Source of the DNA: Plumapathes pennacea | Lineage: Eukaryota > Cnidaria > Anthozoa > Antipatharia > Myriopathidae | Assembly: GCA_964036295.1 (NCBI GenBank) | Contig: OZ038464.1 | Span: 20,473,443-20,537,442, forward strand | Length of the DNA: 64,000 nt | Direction: 5' to 3' | Part shown: positions 38,508-50,043 of the stretch, one piece after another | How positions within the stretch are numbered: position 1 is the first letter of the stretch | Layout: every line of letters begins with the position of its first letter | Translations under genes and position numbers: made by a program | Notes under the pieces: generated by a model | The model's database searches: none | Told to the model about the DNA's origin: nothing | The model's input: only the letters and a program-made list of their open reading frames with translations

Positions 38508-40476
38508 CTACGATTTGGAATTGGTAGATTCTGCATTAAGGAATATCACAGTCACAGTTATGTCATCTCTCCACATTCGTCTGTATTGATCAGGGACTAA
38601 GAGCATTTGAGCTACAATATTATGATCTTGCCCACCAATAGCATGTCGTATTAGGCGTGTGGCGGCATTCTTCTCAAACCCTTCCCCTTCATCCTCCACA
38701 AACTGACCAACCATATTCACTGCCTCTTCATTACTGACAGTGTCCCACAGACCATCTGAAGCCAGAATGAGAAACTTGTCTCCACTCTGCAGATGGTGTT
38801 GAGTCACGACTGGCTTTGCAGTGAGGTATGGAGGAGTCTTGTATAGGTTAGGGGGCAAGATGGGGCCACCGTACACTTGTGTAAGGATGTGATTATGGGT
38901 AACTCTATCCCACTTATACTGCACATCACCAAACGCCCTCAGAGGCTGGAGTTGGCCAAGCAGACGTCCATTCTTGATTACTGACTGCTCTTCACCCGGG
39001 TGTTCTGAGTAGATTCGTTTGACTTCATCTTCGCTCTTTGCTGTCTGGTCATGGGACAAGGGTATAGCAAGCCATGTGCCATCTGGCTTGACACTCCCAA
39101 GAACTGCACGACAGTCACCTGATTAAAGATGACAGTCAGGTCACTACAAAAAGTTATTTCTTTGGTATATTAAACACAGGTTTGGTTGGAAAGCTGGGTT
39201 CAGTACGAGATACAATCTAAATTCCTAAACCTCTAGAATGCTTTTAGTACAGAGAAAATTAAAGTGGACCTTGACTATTTACCAAAAATCAAGGCCCCAC
39301 AATTTGCTTAGTTTTGTTTTCAGAATGGTTTATTATATGTACATACAGTAGTACCATATTGGTAGTTTTGCTTTTCTGCTCATTTGGCCCTGGGTGACCC
39401 TTGTTCTCAAATTACATGTACACACCCCCAAATTTTATTTGTGTTGTACCTCAAAAAAAAAAAAAAGTTTATCATTTATGACTTGGTAGCATACAAACAA
39501 AATTATATATCTTGTTGTTGTTGCAGCTTTTAACCCTTCTCATTTCCCAAACACTCGGCCAAGGTCAAAGAATACCAGCCCAGATTATATAACACAACTT
39601 ACCTGAATTTGCCACATACAAATCTTTGCCCTCAATGTAAGACACAACAGCACAGCTACCAGAAGCTCCAGCCATGAAAGAGTCATCAAGAACCTTAACA
39701 GGTATGGCTTCAGTGGCAATGTCGTCGTCCAACTGGGTGAAAGCCAAGCGCAGACCTTCGTCTATAGGTAACCGTTCGGTCTGTAACTTCTCTGACAGGT
39801 TTTTCACCAAGTACTTTGGTCCCGTGTGAAACACCTCTTGCTTCTGGCTCAATGAATAACCAACTGCAACCCTGGCGACTTCGGGAGTGGAAGAAACATC
39901 TTCCTCTCTCCCGAAACTTCCGACAAAGTCGACCGCGCAAAATTCCTTCGCCAAGTTTTTCTCAAGCAATTTCAGGTCGGGTTTTGGCAACAACGTGAGA
40001 GCAACGTACAAAGGCAAACGTTTATGAACTGTTTCAGCACACTGCCAACCACCGTGCCCGTCAAACACACCAAATATAGCTCCATCAGTTTTAATTAAGA
40101 ATTTCTCCGAATTGCGATCCTCGATCGGATTGTTGGACGCCAAATTGTTCGTTTCAAAGTACAAAATGGCTCCACGATTCACTTCAACACGACGCTCGTT
40201 CAGGCGAATTATTTCACTGGCTTCCTTGGCACTGAGTGGAGGGCCGTCTGTAGCTTTAGATCCATGTACAAAGCCATGTATGAGCTTTTTCAAGAGCTCG
40301 CGAAGCCCTAGCGAAGATGTTTCTTCATTAGCGTCGTCACTTGCCTGCACAAGTTGTCCGAGAGGGAACTTCTGAGTGAAGCCAAGTGTGTACATCGAGC
40401 CAACAAAGGCTGCTGCGGCGCCGAGAAAGGACCATTTCCATCTGCTCCACGGCACAACTACCTCAGCTCGGTTCAT
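38508..40476 (-). CDS. PDP1: Pyruvate dehydrogenase phosphatase-type PP2C (2 exons)
   Basis: Metal-dependent Ser/Thr phosphatase; PDP reactivates the pyruvate dehydrogenase complex in the mitochondrial matrix. Exon 1 is 39603-40476, exon 2 is 38508-39118, joined in phase 1 (TTCAG|GTAAGT ... AATCAG|GT), giving 494 aa (human PDP1 ~537). PP2C motifs in order: IEDR (118-121), GVFDGHGG (136-143, metal-binding Asp139 and Gly140), SGSCAVVSYIEGKDLYVANS, GDCRAVLG, GRLLGQLQPLRAFGDV (family motif), LILASDGLWDTVSNEEAV and RDDITVTVIF (last metal-binding Asp). Residues ~15-32 are hydrophobic after a basic N-terminus, fitting mitochondrial import or membrane association. The ATG at 40476 is the first in-frame ATG. 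The acyl-CoA dehydrogenase gene lies upstream on the same strand. PDP1 and PDP2 are a vertebrate split, so the symbol is approximate; another mitochondrial PP2C is the main alternative. Confidence 0.88.
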
Positions 40477-41132
40477 CTGTGACAACAAGACGGACGTAGT
40501 CTACACTACTACTCTACTACTTTTCTTTCACACTTCCCACACGCGGCCATTTTCCAGAGTCTGACGTAAATCGTCGCAACCCCGGCCCCAGGGCCATCCG
40601 CGTTAAAACCTCGACACTCTCGTCTGCGCGGAATCAAAACGAGGTCAAGTGCGAATCCGCTTTCCTGGTAACCTAAACTAATTCTTGTTTCCCCTTGTTC
40701 ATTGTATAGTAGTTTTATATCGCTGGTTCCCAGAGCTTCCCTTAGTCTCAAGGTTGGAATGATATATTTTGAGGATAAATTAAAAATAAAATATTTAGGT
40801 TAGCAAGCCTGTCTTTCACCAATACGGCCCGGGTTCAATCCCAACTTGGGGGTCTGACCCCTGCGCCATAAGTGGGAAGGACTATGTTCCTGTCTGAGCT
40901 ACACTCCGCTGTTGGGTTAGTCTCTCAACCTTCACTAACCCAATACTTTAAAGAACTCAGACACTTCTCGAAACAAGCAGGGGAATTTCCCCGGTGCTGT
41001 ACACTGTCCTCCATTAACATATCACTAATTCAGAGATCATTGTACAACGCATTTGAATATATACACATAGGATTTGCACTATGATGCATCATCATTAGAT
41101 TACATCACTATTACAGTCAACTGTCAAATTAT
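40477..41132. other. PDP promoter region with possible tRNA-derived SINE
   Basis: Between the ATG of the phosphatase and the stop of the acyl-CoA dehydrogenase. At about 40798-40850 the sequence TTAGCAAGCCTG, then GGTTCAATCCC about 35 bases later, resembles RNA polymerase III A and B boxes, as in tRNA-derived SINEs. There is no foldable intact tRNA, so this is a tentative SINE remnant. Confidence 0.35.
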
Positions 41133-43409
41133 TCACAACTTTTGATCATCAGGAAGCATCCCCATGTACTTGCAAATGATAGACAACATGACTTCATCAG
41201 CTCCTCCCCCAATAGACATAAGTCGGAGGTCCCTGTATGCACGACTGACATCAACATCTGCTGTGAAACCCATTCCACCCCAGTACTGAAGACATGAGTC
41301 TGGAACTTCCCGAGACAAGCGGCCAGCTTTCAACTTGAGCATGGAAGCAAGGTTGTTTGCATCCTTGCCTTTCAAGTAGAGGTCTGGAGAATGATAGTGG
41401 AACAATTGATTAGGTTATCATCAAGGTTACAGTATAATGATCTCACCATACCTTACATAGAAGGAAATATGTGTTTGAGTTTTACAGAGATCAGTTTTTC
41501 CTAGTAATGTTATTATTTTCTTGTTCAACTAATGTTAAACCCCAAAACATTGCAAATGTATTACAAACCTGCAGCCCTGTATATCAAGGATCTTAGCAGC
41601 TCAACTTCTGTCTGTAGTTCAGCCAGACGAAAGTGCACACTCTGATTGTCCAGGATACTCTTTCCAAAAGCTTTCCTTTGCCTACAATATTCTGCTGTCT
41701 CGCTGATCAGCCTCTCCATTGGTCGTAGCACTGTCAAGATAAAGGACTCATTATTCACAAAAACTTCAAAACAAGCTCAGTGATGTTTCTTCTCCCTATT
41801 GAATAATAGGCAAGATATAGAAACAAGGAACTCATAGAAAGAAAAAAATAGTCATAAATGTACCACAAAGACCTGTTAAACATACAATTTTCTGGAACAT
41901 GAAAGTTATACATGTAACTTAACAGTAAATTATATTTATTTTTCAAACTTCACTCTATTTAGTTTACATACATGATGCACCAATAGCTAGCCTCTCCTCC
42001 ACAAACTGCAGCATCTGGTAAGTAAACCCAGACCCTTCTTCACCAATCCTGTAGGACTGTGGCACTACAACATCTTCAAAGTACAATTCAGCAGTATCAG
42101 AGGAATGCATGCCAATTTTCTGAATATTACTTGCTCTCTGAACACCAGGAAGGTTCATGGGGACACAGATAAGGGACTTGTTTCGGTGAGCAGGACCATC
42201 ACTCGTGTTTGCCAGAAGGCAAATCCAGTCCGCTTGATGTCCATTAGTTATCCAAAACTTGCTCCCATTGATCACATAGTCACCTGTAGAAAAACTAAAC
42301 TTCAATATCAAACCCAAAAGTAAATGCCTCCCTTCAATACACAGTCAATAACTTGTATGTAGCTGAGTATCACAGGTGGTCTCTTGCTTAGGTCCAAGCT
42401 TGCTTAGACTTTAAGCCTACATTAGCAAAAGAAAATTCAGGCAGAAGATTCAAGCTTGGGTTCTGGACCCCACTCAGTCAAGGGATATAGCTCTCATGGG
42501 GTGGGGCCAGACTGGAAGTTAAATTTTAGAAATTAACAACAATCCTTCAACACAATACCAGATAAACTTCACACATATGGTCAAATGAACACAATTTTAC
42601 CCAAGCCATCCTTTTTATCATTTTTCTTTTCTCCTTCTTATACCTGAAGTGTGGACCCTTTCGGTGGAACTAAGCCCCATAAAGGGAGTGCCCCCTCACC
42701 TCCCCTCTGCCCCCAACCCCCACCCCACCCCCCCCCCCCCCCCCCACCCCCATCTCCTGGGGATTTCCCTCACCTCCGTTCTTTACCGCTTTTGTTTTGA
42801 TGCTCGCCACATCTGATCCTGCTCCCGATTCACTCACTCCAATGCAAGCAACAAAGTCACCAGCAATTGTGGGCACAAGAAACTGCTGCTTGAGATCCTC
42901 ACTGCCGAACCTGACCAGAGCTGGGGTGGCCATGTCCGCTGAAACCCCAATGGCCATGGGGACACCACCACATCTGATATTTCCTGCATTGGATAAAGCT
43001 CATGAATATCATCCCGGATATCAGCCTTGGTGATTATACTATGATGTACAATCAACTTACCCAATTCTTCGGTCATTGCGACGGTATACGAATAGTCTAG
43101 CCCCATTCCACCATATTCAGTTGGCTTGTTCACACCGAGGAATCCAGCGCTACCCATTTTTTTGAACAGCTCGTGTGCTGGAAAACTCTTGGCATTTTCC
43201 CACTCGTCCACAAAGGGATTGATTTCTCTCTCGATGAATTTGTTTAGAGACTGTCTCAGCTCTGCGTGTTCTTCAGTAAAAATCGACTCATGAGAGAAGT
43301 CGTAAGCTTCTGGTCGTAGGTTTACTGATGCTTTGGCCGCATGATTTGTGGCAAATGTTCGCAAGATACCGCAGAAAACCCGAAGACTCTTCAGTGCTGC
43401 ATTAGCCAT
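41133..43409 (-). CDS. Acyl-CoA dehydrogenase, citronellyl-CoA/ACDH-6-like (5 exons)
   Basis: FAD-dependent acyl-CoA dehydrogenase, expected in mitochondria, passing electrons to ETF. Exons: 43061-43409, 42774-42983, 41972-42283, 41569-41730 and 41133-41383, all GT..AG and in phase 1; 427 aa. The N-terminus (MANAALKSLRVFCGILRTFA) is a basic amphipathic presequence. Signature 1, GVSESGAGSDVAS, is intact, as is FWITNGHQADW (FAD-binding region) and QRKAFGKSILDNQSVHFRLA. The last motif reads RLMSIGGGADEVML, where MCAD-type enzymes carry the catalytic Glu in YEGT; here that position is Gly. A Glu lies instead before Arg-Leu (Glu283 in FVEERLAIGAS), where isovaleryl-CoA and long-chain enzymes keep theirs. 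The IGGGADE form resembles bacterial citronellyl-CoA dehydrogenases and invertebrate 'ACDH-6' proteins; I know no vertebrate counterpart. Substrate is not predictable; a branched chain is plausible. Intron 2 contains a C-tract. Confidence 0.85.
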
Positions 43410-43559
43410 CCTTGCCGAGCTCGTTCCCAGTCACATGGCCGCGCTAGTGCCATGCCTCACTCCTTCATTAAATAGCGCCAGCCCATCTTTGCCCAAAAAG
43501 CGACAGACTGAGACAGTCATGTCTGAAGTGTAGTCCTAAGGAGTAGGAAATTATTTCTT

Positions 43560-43843
43560 GATGCTCGTCGGGGTTTCCATTTTGACCCCTAAGAGGTACT
43601 AAAATGAGCGTGGCTTGGGCATATTTTGACCGCTAAAAGTACCAATAAAATCATACCCGACAAGAATTTAAAGTTTCGATGCCTTTTATTGCTATGAAGA
43701 CCAATACAATGAAAGTTTATTCGACTGGCACCCGACCCCTAAACGGTACCACGTAATATAAAAATGTCAGGGTTTGATGTTGAGTACCCTAAGCGGTAAC
43801 CAAAAACCCATGATTTTGACCTCTCGGAGGTACGGCGAGCATC
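43560..43843. repeat. Possible inverted-repeat element with five CCTAARNGGTA boxes
   Basis: Outer inverted motif GATGCTCGTCG (43560) / CGGCGAGCATC (43833), inner motif GACCCCTAAGAGGTAC (43584) / GACCTCTCGGAGGTAC (43818). Between them related boxes occur near 43631, 43736 and 43786 (for example CCCTAAGCGGTAACC). It lies upstream of the acyl-CoA dehydrogenase start and just before the MOXD array. Mobile nature is inferred. Confidence 0.45.
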
Positions 43844-43905
43844 CCCGTTCCTGCGGGGACCCCCGGGGGATCTCATGTAGTGTTTCGGCCGAATCGCTGC
43901 GGCCA

Positions 43906-43992
43906 GCTAAACCCGCTGGTATTAATGCCGCCACGATGCTACTGGTGCTGTTCACATCAGCTTTCATTAAGTTGCAGTATACTGCCGTTTAA
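43906..43992 (+). pseudogene. MOXD copy A: 3' remnant of last exon
   Basis: Encodes the terminal hydrophobic tail (AKPAGINAATMLLVLFTSAF) seen at the end of MOXD copies B and C, but nothing upstream of it belongs to a MOXD gene. The stop has moved 9 bases: copy C ends CAGTAA, here CAGTAT continues to GTTTAA. The following ~340 bases match the 3' flank of copy C (61664-62000) almost base for base, so this is a recent duplication breakpoint rather than an old relic. No product is expected. Confidence 0.8.
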
Positions 43993-44092
43993 AGGCCGTT
44001 TCTCTCATCATTTTTAGGCGATCGGAAAGTAAACTTGATTTTGAAGTTTTGTCAATCAATGTAATAAAGGGAGAGAGTCGATTCTCTACATA

Positions 44093-44440
44093 CCTTGTTG
44101 CCCGCTTCTATTTGTGCCCCCGCACCCTCTCCTGCTCCTGCTTCCCACTCCCGATTCCGATCCCACATCTTTTTATGATCGCATTCCCGATCCCTATCCC
44201 AATCTCACTCCTGCACTCTCTTTCCTGTAGGTATTGGATTTACAGGGATGTACAAGTGCAGGATCGCGAGTGGTATTGGGAATCCAACTCCCAATCCCGC
44301 TTCCGCACTCCCATCCCTGTAGGTTCTATACTTATAAACGGTAAGATGTGAGGATATTTGAACACGGCTTCATGGGCCCGGGGGTGGGGAATTCGATCGC
44401 CAAAAATCTGCGAAAAGTTCAAATGTCCGGTTCGAGTTAA
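44093..44440. repeat. MOXD 3'-flank repeat block, copy A
   Basis: Pyrimidine-rich block of CTCCC(A/G)ATCCC-type motifs with TACAGGGATGT and ACTTATAAACNRTAAGATG boxes and the tail GCGAAAAGTTCAAATG(T/C)C. The same block follows copy B (48555-48860) and copy C (61790-62390). Sub-blocks form imperfect inverted repeats (AGAACTTACAGGGATG against CTCTGTAAGT...). A poly-T run follows at about 44448-44488. Confidence 0.75.
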
Positions 44441-44454
44441 AATGTTCACTTTTT

Positions 44455-44485
<31 letters not shown>

Positions 44486-45552
44486 TTACCTTTTTCGATT
44501 TTGTCAGAGCGAAACAACGTTGCTACTTGACAGACCTGAAAAATATGAAAAATTTCGCAATCACGAAAACCTGGTGAAGAGCGGATGAGCGTAATATAAT
44601 CTTATCTGCAAGTGAACGAGATGCCGTCATGTTTTCGACAATGAAGGGTTCCCTTGTGTTTGTTTCGTTTTTAATTTCGCTCGCACTCGCAAAGGGAGAA
44701 GACGATCTTTCATCCGAGTACAACAACTTAGACTGTTTGTGCCTTTATCACCATAAACCTACAATTATTCGTGTGAAACTCCGGTGATCTAAGCCATCTA
44801 GTTACTAGCTACGAGCCACAGGAGACGAAGGTATAAAGGTTAGAAACTTTAGAGAATGTTCTTTGACTGTGTAATTGTTGGCTTTCTGTCTCACGGTTTC
44901 CGAATTAAATTTCATGCAATATTCGGACAACTTTTCTTCACGCTGCTTCACTAATTGCACATGATTTGCACACGGCTTCACTATTTGCTCTAATAGCCCA
45001 CTGCAGTTTCTGTAACACATGAATCTTTGAAGTAGGGGACGACACGCAGTCTTTTTATTTCAGGATTCGTCATTTCCATGTCTTTGTACTTATTTATAAA
45101 ATGGTTTTTTAACCAATCAGAGCGCGCGTAGTATCATAGTTATTTTATAATTCCATTTCGAGCATCTCGAACGCAGTTTACAGTTTCAACGTACAAACTT
45201 CTTCAGTGCATTAACCACTCGACCGTACTCGACTCGTGATCGAACTACCGATTAATCGACATCAAAATATCTACGTTTTTGTGTCTACTGCGCATGCGCG
45301 CCAGACACAATGTTAGTAAATCTAAAAGCCGTGTTAACTAATCGATACGAAATCGGACTAATTGATAACGGCGCGTCGGGCCTGTTCGTAGCCCTGTGAT
45401 TGGCAACGATAGCCTTGTGATTGGCAACTTGTTAAGGAGTCCGAAGACGTCGGAAACTTAACAAGTTGCCAATCACAAGAACGTGTGCGAAACCCGTAGC
45501 AACAAACCTGAAATGTCGTATCAGTGCTTTTTCACCTCGCTTGCAGTTTCAG

Positions 45553-46019
45553 TAGTCGCGTCCTCGACTTGATTGAAAGGCAACGGTCGAGAGGATTTCT
45601 AGCTTGCTTGTGGCGACGATTCAGTTCGAACTGACGTCATGATATAAATTATGACTAACGAGTACGCGAGCATTTGTTGCGTAAGAATTTATCTAATTGC
45701 AATTATCTATTGCAAATGCCATTTCTTCACGCAAAAAAAATAAAAAGGGAAATGCAGTAGACACATGTACGCATTGCGGACCTATTATTAGAACATGCGG
45801 CTATTCAGTCACCTGACAGCTGAATTTTTTTTTCTAAACTTAAACGAATTCTCACCTTCAATAATCGCGTCCCGTCGGCTTGGTTGAAAGGCTACGGTCG
45901 AGAAGATTTCTGGCTTGCCTGTGCCAGCGATTCAGTTCGAATTGACGATATAGTAATTATGACTAACGAGTACGCGAGCATTTATTGCGTCAGAAATTCA
46001 AACTACGCATTATCTAATT
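45553..46019 (+). repeat. Direct repeat pair, ~150 bp, in MOXD B
   Basis: Segments 45553-45700 and 45863-46019 are about 80-85% alike by eye: GCGTCC, TTGAAAGGC(A/T)ACGGTCGAGA, GATTCAGTTCGAA, TATGACTAACGAGTACGCGA and GCATTT(G/A)TTGCGT(A/C)AGAA in the same order. Placed between exon 1 and exon 6 remnants, in sequence absent from copy C, so they mark inserted DNA. An AC run follows at about 46066-46096. Confidence 0.75.
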
Positions 46020-46064
46020 TCCGGTTTACCTTGTTGCGTCAGAAGTCGAAACCAACAATTTGTT

Positions 46065-46097
<33 letters not shown>

Positions 46098-46586
46098 AGC
46101 TGCAGTCAGCGGCTGCTAAGCGTATTATTATATAGGATTTAGCTCATGGTCAGGTGTCACTTGTACGGAATATACACATATTACACATATGCACTGAACT
46201 GAGCAAGCAGGCGGACTGTAACTAAATAATCACGCACCTGAGACAATGCCAATTTCTAATACTTGTTTCTAGAGTAAAAATCCATTCTGATCCCTGGGTC
46301 TCCTAGAAAGATGTCCTAGTGTAATGATTGCTTATATTTGAGATTTTTCTGTTTCAAAGATAGATTAATTGGCCATTAATTTAATCCTGTAGCCATTTTA
46401 CATGCCAGAGCATGTGGGTATTCCACTTGGTACAGATGGCAGTCCAAAGTACGTTGTCATGGAAATACATTACGACAACCCAGACGAGAGAGACGGTACG
46501 TGGTGTATGTGCGTGATGTTACTGAACGGTCAAATATCGTACTCGTAGTCGTACTGGGAGTCGGATCTAAAGCTCTCTACTATTAA

Positions 46587-46618
<32 letters not shown>

Positions 46619-46626
46619 TTAATACT

Positions 46627-47187
46627 AGAGTGATTTCAATAAACCCGTGAAACAGTTTTTATTAGTGAGGGTGTACTAGTATCTAGTAGAGAGTATTTGT
46701 CTATATCTTTAATTCGAAACAAAATGTAGTGATATTGGGAAATTGAATATCCGAAGTGGCCGCGATCCGACCGCTAGCAAGTGTTAATGTCCGCGTCGAT
46801 ACAAATATATTGAAGGCATATCTACGGAACGTCACTAAAAACATGCGAGTCGACGTCATCTCAAGGCAGTTTCTTGTCCTTTCACCGACCAAATGCCAGT
46901 AGTGCATGCAGGCTCATTAGTTTTGCAAATTACGCGGAAAATGACAATTCCTGGCTCCTCTCGCACAGCTCAACACGCCAATCAAGTGTCCACATTGTTT
47001 CCTAACATTAGATGGGCAAGACTCTAGTTTACTGTAAGTTTTGTGTAGGGGTTTTTGAGAAGAATTTTCGGTGGCAAATAAACATAGTCCATTGCCGTAT
47101 AGTCTGACATCTACTTGGAGTGTGTACGTGTCTTTAATAGTCTCTAATAGTCTAGTATCTATTTCACGGGTTTATTGAAATCACTCT
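46627..47187. mobile_element. TA-flanked MITE with 26 bp inverted ends in an ACT repeat
   Basis: Perfect inverted ends AGAGTGATTTCAATAAACCC + GTGAAA on the left and its reverse complement ending at 47187. TA sits directly beside GAGTGATTT at both ends, as for Tc1/mariner-type insertion at TA. The element splits an ACT trinucleotide array (46588-46626 and 47188-47273). It is 561 bases with no open frame of note. Copy C has no such element at the matching place. Confidence 0.88.
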
Positions 47188-48420
47188 ACTACTACTACTA
47201 CTATTAATACTACTACTACTACTACTACTACCACTATTACTACCACTACTACTACTACTACTACTACTATATAACAGCATTTTTTAGATTATATCATTCT
47301 GCTTATTGCATCCGCTACGGTTTACTCTTTGGCAGTCGTTTCAAGAATATATACTGTCATTATCCTGGTGGGCTTTTTAGATTCGTATTAAACTTTCCAC
47401 ACGTTTAATGGCACCAAATTTAGTAATTCTCCCGTGAATCCACTGCTATGTTTTGTTTGTTTAATAAAATTATTATACGCCTATTATATATACAGTCCGC
47501 TACCGCCACGGCATGGTAAACTGTCACTCTTATTTTGTATGATTTGTATATTTTGATTTTATCTGAACGATGAACTGGAGACTGTTTGCATCTATGACAC
47601 ATCTGAAAGATCGAACTCAACTTTTGTGAGTTTACTATAACTTCTGTTTATTCAGTTCTACTCCTTCTCTGTTTCTTCCTTTTCAATATATACTCGTCTA
47701 TTTAAAAACTACGATAATTGATTTATTTCAATTTACCGCAGGGCGGACTGTCTACACAACAGGAAATGTGTCTTGCCTTTGTGTTATACTACCCTAAGGT
47801 CAACCTCTTCCAGTGCTATAGTGCAGATATGGGTTACCACTTGTTCTACCAAAAATATTTCGGCAATTTCACGTGAGTATGCTTTCATAGTATTCGACCT
47901 TGATAAGCTAATTACAAATTATCGCATTTGTGTATTTGATTTCTGCTCCGTCTTCACTTCTTTTTAATTGGGAGCAGGAAAGATGCTTACCCTCGACTCG
48001 AGTCTGCAAAATGGAATCAAACGATGGCGATCAGCTTGAGAGACTTTTACAAACAGGCGCCAGATTATTACTCCAGGTGCTTCGGTAAAAATGGAAACGT
48101 AAGTATCAAAGCCATGACGAAAACCATATGAGGCACCATCGTCAAGTTGATGTAGTCATTGTGAAATTGCGGTTATAAGCGGCATCAAGCTCTGTTTCTT
48201 CCAAATTTCCTCCCTCTTATCTTCTTTCTTCCTTTTATACTTTCAGAAGACGTACTCTGGTTTGGTCGACAAAGTGGCAATAAACGAGCCTTACAAACCC
48301 AAGGACGTCTGTGAGTCTGGCAGCGGACCGCCTCCATCAAGCGCAGCTAAACCCGCTGGTAATGATACCACCACGACGCTACTGGTGCTGTTCACGGCAG
48401 CGTTTATTAAGTTGCATTAA

Positions 48421-50043
48421 ACTGCCGCTTAAGGCCGTTTCTCCCACCATATTTAGGCGATCGGGAAAGGACTCCTTTTTCCTTTTTCCATTTATGATAA
48501 ATTTGATTTTGAAGTTTGACTTTTATCAATCTAATGGAATAGAATAAATACCTTATTGCCCGCTTCTGTTTCTGCCCCCGCACCCTCTGCTGCTCCTCCT
48601 TCTGCTCCCAATCCGGCAATCCCAATCCCGCTTCCCACTCTCTTCTCTGTAAGTATAGAACTTACAGGGATGTGAGTGCGGGAGCGGGAGTGAGCTTCCG
48701 ATCCCAAACCCAATCCCGCTTTCGCATTCACATCCATGTAAGTCCCATACTTATAAACCATAAGATGTGGGGATATTTGGAACGGATTTATGGGCCCAGA
48801 GTGGGAACCGCTAAAAAGCCGCGAAAAGTTCAAATGCCCGGGGAAGGGGGGAGGGGGGATTTTAACAGTACAAATTGATCGGCGCATAAAGGCAGCTGTC
48901 ACGTTTCTGAAACTAAGGAAATTGAGTCGCCTATTCAAGTCGATGGTGATGCGTAAAAAAATTATGTTCTGCACAATAACCCAAATGTTTGGGCCATTTT
49001 CTCCGGAATAAACCAAAACAAATGCAACCTTTCCTGCCGACTGTGTGTAAATATCTTTTGATTATTCAATCTCGGGTCGAGTTGGAATTTGTATATTCAT
49101 GGCCGAAGGGCTGTCATTAAGAACCATGTCTCAGTTCAGGAAGGGGGTGTTTAGTGATATATTTTTTGAGAGTGGCGATTATCATTTTGTTAACTTGCTA
49201 GGTGAGTATTAATATTTATTTTGATCAAAATCATTGCAAAGCTGCTGCCTTGGAGACGTCGGCCTGTTAGCGTTGCATGTTCAGCACCTGATCCGACCAA
49301 AAAAGATACCACCTATTGATACGCAATAGGCCATGACCGTAAATTGCGCAACTTTTACAAACACCATGGGGCCAGACCGTTCCTAGCCTGCGAATATACT
49401 CCAGCCGTCTCCCGCGAATTCGCGGACGACAGAAGGGGGCCGAATGGTCTCTAGTTAATACCATTCCTTAACATTTAGTTTGATTTCTTTAATTCCCTTG
49501 CTTTAAATCAGTCCTCCCTGATAATCAACTTGGAGAGATAAGAATGTTTGATTAAAGCTTACATTACTTGAATGTTTTCTTTTTTGTAATGGCTTAGCTG
49601 TTAGCGTAAAATCAAACAAATATAGCCTTACCATTTTTTTAAAAAAACGGCTATTTTTTGTCCAATCTCAAGGTGAGTCATTTTGGTGGTTTGAAGATAA
49701 CTATTTACTGCTCTAGGAATCGAAGTTGTCAAGAAGAAGTTATCACGAGGTTGTCAAGCTTCTGCTACTGGCGTTTCCACGTCGCGAAAGGCATTTATTG
49801 GGAGTGTGCCGCCCGGTCCTGAAAACCCTAACACTATTTCAGACCAAAGTATCTGATTTTCTAGACTCTATTTCAGACCTATTTCTCTCCAGGTTTGATT
49901 CAAAACATTGTCCCAACCTTAACCTCCTCGTCCCCCTCCCCCCTCCCCCCCCCCTCCCCCCCCCCCCCCCCCCCAATAAACAAACGCAATGTAATTTATG
50001 CGTATGCGCACGAAGACAAAGTCGGACGGTTCACTTTGCAGTC
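48421..50043. other. Spacer between MOXD B and C
   Basis: The first ~440 bases repeat the MOXD 3'-flank block (48555-48860). The rest holds no recognised gene. A nearly pure C-tract of about 50 bases (49923-49973) lies 70 bases upstream of the MOXD C start codon, within the presumed promoter or 5' UTR. Confidence 0.6.

Larger units (their letters stand above)
44629..48420 (+). pseudogene. MOXD copy B: internally deleted DBH-like monooxygenase
   Basis: Recognisable parts of a copper monooxygenase gene in correct order: start of exon 1 (44629-44734: signal peptide MFSTMKGSLVFVSFLISLAL and DDLSSEYNN), exon 6 (46393-46495), exon 11 (47566-47625), exon 12 (47742-47872), exon 13 (47978-48098) and exon 14 (48247-48420). 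Exons 2-5 and 7-10 are missing, removing most of the DOMON domain and the copper-binding HH and HTH motifs. Exon 1 breaks off after TTAGAC at 44734. Exon 11 has lost its acceptor (TATCTG instead of TTTCAG in copy C). Exon 13 uses an acceptor 6 bases further in. Exons 12-14 still have open frames and good splice sites, including STQQEMC with the copper-binding Met, so loss is recent and a truncated transcript is possible. A MITE occupies the intron before exon 11. Confidence 0.85.

Noticed and set aside
49726-50043. In-frame upstream extension of MOXD C
   Set aside because: Contains a proline run from the C-tract, would bury the signal peptide, and is not shared with copies B and D.
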